From: Laetiporus sulphureus 93-53
Taxonomy: Eukaryota > Basidiomycota > Agaricomycetes > Polyporales > Laetiporaceae
DNA: 64,000 bases
Reading direction: 5' to 3'
Assembly: GCF_001632365.1 (NCBI RefSeq)
Contig: NW_024468567.1
Span: 109,257-173,256 of the forward strand
Shown here: piece after piece, positions 59,406-64,000 of the stretch
How positions within the stretch are numbered: position 1 is the stretch's first letter
Layout: every line of letters begins with the position of its first letter
Made by a program: the position numbers and the translations under genes
The notes under the pieces: generated by a model
Told to the model about the DNA's origin: nothing
Database searches by the model: none
The model's input: the letters and a program-made list of their open reading frames with translations, nothing else

Positions 59406-60708
59406 ATGGAGTTACAAAGTCGGCCTTTGCTGCGCTTCGTGCCTTTCGTCATTCTGCAGCATGTTCTGCTAGCTTGTCTCATTGCCATCCGCATGCAACG
59501 GCGTGCACGGATAGTGGCATTCCTCTCCTACTTCTGCGTCCTCGTTCCCGTGTTCCTGTTCACCACTGGGGACATTCATAGAAATCATTCGACGGGCTGT
59601 ATGGTCACGGGGCAAATCTTCACAGCATTCCATCTCCTCTGCCTGTCTGATCCCTTGAACGACTTTCGACACGAACGCGAGGAAATATCACCGAGTAAGA
59701 TGCCCTACTTACGTCGCGTATACTGGGCCCTTTGCGTCATATGCAGTCCTCGCGGAGTCGGCTGGAACTATCAGGTGCGGTCGTGGCGATTCGTATGACA
59801 AAGGCGTACTGAACAGCCGATGCACCACACAGGTCGCCAACGTTCCTTCACGTTCAAATGATGCAAAATGGACGTTCGTGCGCCTGAAGCTGTTGAGCGC
59901 GCTCCGATGGTTCCTGCTCATCGACTTCGCGCAATCGCTCCAACGTTCCCGCCCTCTGCTTCCTGGAGGAGAAATGGACGTGCTTATTGTTGCAATGCAT
60001 GGATGCATCCAGCGCTTCATCACCATTGCGCTTATCGATATGCAATATGCTCTATGTGCCGCGGCGTTTGTAGCGCTGGGAATATCGGAGCCCAAGGATT
60101 GGCCGGATTTATATGGGCAGTGGTCTGATGCGTGTACAGTCAGGCGATTCTGGGGGTGAGCGGACTCTTTACTTCTCGCATTCTATTCTCACAGATTAAT
60201 ATGCCATAGGCGCGCATACCATCAAATGATCAGACAGGTACGTTGACACGTTCATCGTTTATATTGAGCGGAATGGCTCATTCTGGATCTGCAGTACACG
60301 ACGTCAATTGGGAAGCTGGTCTGTCACCTCTTTCGCCTGCAGCCGGGCTCATGGATGTCGTCGCGTACGCAGCTCTACGCCGGCTTTGCCGTCTCCGGCC
60401 TCATGCACAGCGGCGGGGACCTCATGGTGAGCCCATCGCTGCTGGGCGCGTCGTTCCCGTTCTATTTCTCCCAAGCATTCGCAATCTCGTTTGAGGATGC
60501 CGTCATCAGCGCCGCGCGCAGAAGCAAGTTGGTGATGAGATGCCCACAGACGCTGCTGCGTTGCGTTGGGTATGCCTGGGTGCTCACATGGACGGTCATT
60601 TCGGCTCCCTTGTACCTAACTTGGACAGTGAGAGCGGGAATCAGCAATGAGAACCGTGTTTCATTTTCGTTACTTAGTTTTGTCGTGTCTGCTTTCGAGA
60701 ATTCTTGA
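59406..60708 (+). CDS. wax-synthase-domain MBOAT acyltransferase, 377 aa
   Basis: Integral membrane O-acyltransferase of the wax-synthase group, whose fungal members esterify alcohols or acetylate terpenoid and other natural products. Exons 59406-59774, 59833-60155, 60210-60237 and 60295-60708; 377 residues with about seven hydrophobic segments. Motifs: STGCMVTGQIFTAFHLLCLS, DPLNDFRH, SPRGVGWNYQ, then RRFWGRAYHQMIRQY (the conserved Phe-Trp-Gly-Arg-x-x-His-Gln block) split by a 28-nt exon. Next is LYAGFAVSGLMHSGGDLM with the presumed catalytic His at about residue 278, and FPFYFSQAFAISFEDAVI. No terpene cyclase, P450 or polyketide synthase lies nearby, so the substrate is open. The C-terminal end after NRVSFS is less certain. 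Confidence 0.88.
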
Positions 60709-61317
60709 TTTAGTGCCTTGATACTTCCATGCAGTGAAGTTGGAGATGTAAACGCTCGCTACTAGCTATTCTTGGGGACGGATCTGCGAAATATTATGTA
60801 TGTTATCACGAGACGTTCTTTGTGCCTCTGCATATATTTCTATTCACGATAGAGGCCATCCTGTGTTTATGGAGGTGTCGTCGTTCAAGTGATCGTGCAT
60901 ACAAGGCCGTGTGTCAGCTTGTCTCCAGTGTGTACACCGTGGATACCGTTTCTGGCAAACAGTTGGAAGGGATTGTGCAACTTTTTTCAAGGGGTAGCAG
61001 CTAGTGGCCGATACGGGCAGTCAGAGGCCCCGTAGCTGAGAGCATCATTCTAGCTTCAGGCGCACGAATGTTCAAAACGCCGTCTCACAATCACCTCAAT
61101 GCTCACAAGGAGAGTCTTCATTACTCACGTCGTTCATCCTTTCGAAGGGGCCGAGATAATAATAATCGTGCTACCGGTACAGTTCTAGAATACGATACGA
61201 GCCGACCACAAACACATCTGCTTGCTGCAGACGACCGAGTGTGATGACGGGAATACAAATACCACGATGATGTACGCTAATTAGGACAGTATAAACATTT
61301 CGAGCTCGTCATCGCAT
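60709..61317. other. convergent 3' spacer before UGDH
   Basis: Lies between the 3' ends of the acyltransferase and of UDP-glucose dehydrogenase. No exon or RNA recognised. Confidence 0.5.
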
Positions 61318-63059
61318 CTACTCGCTGTCGCCGCGCCCGATGACTTTCACCTGCGTACCCATCGCAATCAGACCACAGATGAAGCAAGAATAAGGGACAG
61401 AGCAGAGACACACCTTGAAGCCGATCTCCCGCAGCGCATCCGCGTCGACAAGCATGCGCCCATCAAACACGAACGCGGGCTTGGCCATGTGCGCGTACAC
61501 CGTCTTCCAGTCAATCTCGCGGAACTCCTTCCACTCGGTCGCGATCACAATCGCCTCCTTGTTCTTGCACGCCTCGAGCGCCGAGGGCGCGATCGTCACT
61601 TGCTTCTTGACTGGGAAAATTGAGACAATCTGAGCTAAAGAGGGGATGATGAAAGCGGGAACGCACTAATCTCAAGCGGGATGCTGGGGCAGGCCTCCGC
61701 GAGGTCGAGCCAGATCTGCGCCTCCTCAACCTTGGGGTCGTAGATGTTGATGAATGCGCGCTCGGCGAGGAAGTCGCGCACGAGTGTGATGGCGGGCGAT
61801 TCACGAGTGTCGCCAGTATCGGCCTTGAACGCGAACCCGAGAAGTGCGATGTGCTACGAGTGCATATATGCGCGTCAGAAAACCCTATCCAGCTCGCAAC
61901 TTTGCAGCAACTTACCTTCCCGGTGATCGTATTGAACAGCGTGTCCACCACGGTCTTCGAGAAACGTGCCTTCTGGTACTCGTTCATTTCGACAACCTGG
62001 CGCCAGTACGCAGCAACCTGCGGCAAGTGCAGGCTCTCGCTCAAGTACACAAGGTTGAGGATGTCCTTCTGGAAACAAGACCCGCCAAAGCCGACGGACG
62101 CGCGAAGGAACTTGGGCCCAATGCGCGAGTCAAAGCCAACCGCATGCGCGACCTCGTCGATATTCGCGCCCGTCGCCTCGCAGATTGCACTGAGCGCGTT
62201 GATTGACGAGATACGCTGCGCCAACATCGCGTTCGCAGCGAGCTTCGATAGTTCGGAGGACCACAGGCCAACAGTCAGGATACGCTCCTGCGGCACCCAA
62301 TTTGCATACACGGCGGCGAGCGCCGCGGACGCGTTCTTGCCCTCGGGCGTCTGCAACGAGCCGATGAGCACGCGGTCGGGCGAGAAGAGGTCGGTGATGG
62401 CAGTGCCCTCGGCGAGGAACTCGGGGTTCGAGAGGATGTCGAAGCGGCATCCCTGACGCGAGTTGGCCTCGAGGATAGTGCGCATCGACTCGGCCGTCCG
62501 GCACGGCACGGTGGATTTCTCGACGACGATCTTGGACGAGTGCGCGACGGCGGCAATGCGGCGCGTCGCCAGCTCGACATAGCTGCTGGCATGAGCGCGA
62601 GCGTACGCGTGGATGATAGACACTCACTTGAGATCAGCCGCGAAGCCCGCACCGACACCGCTCTTCTTGGTGGGCGTGTTGACGCTCACGAAGATGAGGT
62701 CTGCTTCGTTGATGGCCTTGTCGACATTGGTGGAGAAGAAAAGGTTGCGCCCGCGCGCCTGCTTGACGACGTCGACGAGGCCAGGCTCGTAAATGGGCAG
62801 CTCATAGTCGGCGCTATTCCAGGCGTCGATACGCTCCTGATTGAGGTCGACGATGGTGACCTCAATCTGCGGGCACTTTAGCGCAATGACCGCGCACGTC
62901 GGGCCACCTGAGGGGGAGTTAACAGTGGATCTCTGTGTTGTGTTGGTCGCACTTGCCGACGTATCCAGCGCCGACTACGCGAATCAGTTAGACGGTGGCG
63001 AACGCTGCAGGCGACGAGCACGTACTGCAGCAGATTTTCTTAACGTTGACGGCAACCAT
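61318..63059 (-). CDS. ugd1: UDP-glucose 6-dehydrogenase, 471 aa
   Basis: Cytosolic NAD enzyme oxidising UDP-glucose to UDP-glucuronate for capsule or cell-wall polymers and xylose donors. Exons 63059-63026, 62974-62957, 62907-62628, 62582-61916, 61853-61667, 61610-61414 and 61350-61318; 471 residues, normal length. The Rossmann motif is GAGYVGGP (residues 14-21 region), then [28 protein letters not shown] and [36 protein letters not shown] and [17 protein letters not shown] follow, the last with catalytic Cys at about residue 280, then [18 protein letters not shown] and [13 protein letters not shown]. The second intron (62908-62956) has a GCAAGT donor, required for GYVGGPTC. Exon 2 is only 18 nt and lies inside the glycine-rich loop. 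Confidence 0.95.
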
Positions 63060-64000
63060 GGCGAACGGCGTATGGGGGGGAGGAGTGCGTAAGGAACGGA
63101 TTGAAGTAGGGGAGATATATCAAGTTGAAGACGGCAGCCCGGACGCGGCGAAGAGAAACCAGCGCGGAAGCTGGCGCGTCTTTGCTCGGCGTCATCATCC
63201 CATCGCGGATGTCTGTCCCTTGCCGTCATCGCCCGCCCTGCTCTCGCCTCTGCCTCGGTCTTCTGCTCGGCTCTCTTTCGCCTCCGCTCTCCCCGCGCCG
63301 GCCAGGAGTCGCCTTTCCTGAAGCATTCATAACGTTTTGGCTCCGCGATTAGACTGTTTGTCGGAATCAAAGACAGGGGTGGGATAGTAAAGGAGGCATC
63401 TAGAGACTCATCAAGGAGCATTCAGGATGAAACGGGAGGCATTTGATTCATGAGAGAAACAGCTCCTGGAGGAGAGGACGAATGTTGGCGAGATGGAACG
63501 GCGTCAGATTCACGCGCGAGTGACGGTGAGAAAGGTACCGAGCCGGTCAAATAGAATCGACCCCCGTGGGCATAATTCATGACCTGGCAGCGCGCGTGCG
63601 AGAAAACATGCCATCAGAATAGGACAGGTCAACATGTACATCTAGTCATTAAACGGAACGGAGACCCTGTTATAAGGCTTGTTGTTGAGAGTGTTATGGA
63701 AGGAAAAAACTTCGGAGCCATGGCGGGAGAGCAAAGGAACAAATGAAGACGTTCCGACGGAGGTTTTTTTCCCCTAACCTGTACCTTGAGGGTGCTGCCT
63801 TTGGGACTTCTGCTGTGGCCGCATCTCCAACAAAATTACTGCATCAGGATAAACAGACACCATAAAAGGAAATACGGGGACGCCAATACTTGACGATCGT
63901 CCTGCGGATCATCATGTGACACACTATCAATATTGGAGGAGGAGCAGACCTGGCTTTACCTTGCAGAGGTCTGCCCTGTTGTCTCTCTTGAGCTCAGTTT
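63060..64000. other. UGDH promoter side and window end, no gene seen
   Basis: Pyrimidine-rich on the plus strand at 63180-63320, which fits a 5' leader/promoter of the minus-strand gene. The rest holds no recognised exon. Confidence 0.45.

Noticed and set aside
55411..61004. Possible metabolite cluster of LCB2, MBOAT acyltransferase and UGDH
   Set aside because: All three are common separately. No terpene cyclase, polyketide or peptide synthase, P450, transporter or regulator is nearby, and the genes are on different strands with ordinary spacing.

Overview
The window looks like nuclear DNA of a filamentous basidiomycete, most likely an agaricomycete. Genes are dense on both strands and split by many short introns, mostly 41-100 nt with GT(R)NGT donors and YAG acceptors. 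Several families are typical of that group: a DUF6533 seven-helix membrane protein, a copper-fist factor, a wax-synthase-type acyltransferase, an F-box/LRR protein and an HMG-like repetitive ORF family. Exon structures were assembled by hand from the bases. Each major model closes in frame, which is the main internal check.

Left part (1-16 kb): a decayed repetitive-family gene, an intron-containing tRNA-Pro(UGG), an 80-residue protein with a cysteine-rich C-terminus, recyclin-1 (F-box plus Sec10-like), a 148-residue conserved-looking unknown, an Ecm11-like protein, a hot-dog thioesterase, and a GC-rich gene for a disordered 784-residue protein. From 17.6 to 23 kb there is almost no intact gene. 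The stretch is built from a three-copy tandem repeat and from two diverged direct repeats that each keep a scrap of exon from a secreted protein.

Middle part (23-46 kb): AP-1 mu, a PQ-loop transporter, a BTB protein, then a scrambled block (27.6-35 kb). That block holds a truncated copy of the 3' end of RRP9, a phosphoglycerate mutase remnant, a 468-bp MITE, a DUF6533 gene and another decayed gene. Intact RRP9, Hikeshi, alanine aminotransferase and a copper-fist factor follow.

Right part (46-64 kb): sparse DNA around an F-box gene, then serine palmitoyltransferase LCB2, an MBOAT/wax-synthase acyltransferase and UDP-glucose 6-dehydrogenase.

The intact genes are mostly housekeeping: secretory traffic (recyclin-1, AP-1 mu), rRNA processing (RRP9), sphingolipid synthesis (LCB2), amino-acid metabolism (ALT) and cell-wall sugar supply (UGDH). 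I see no convincing biosynthetic cluster, CRISPR array or novel multi-gene system. The most unusual signals are gene-structure oddities: a predicted 2-nt micro-exon, an ATG-only first exon and two GC-AG introns. The duplicated and decayed blocks come next.
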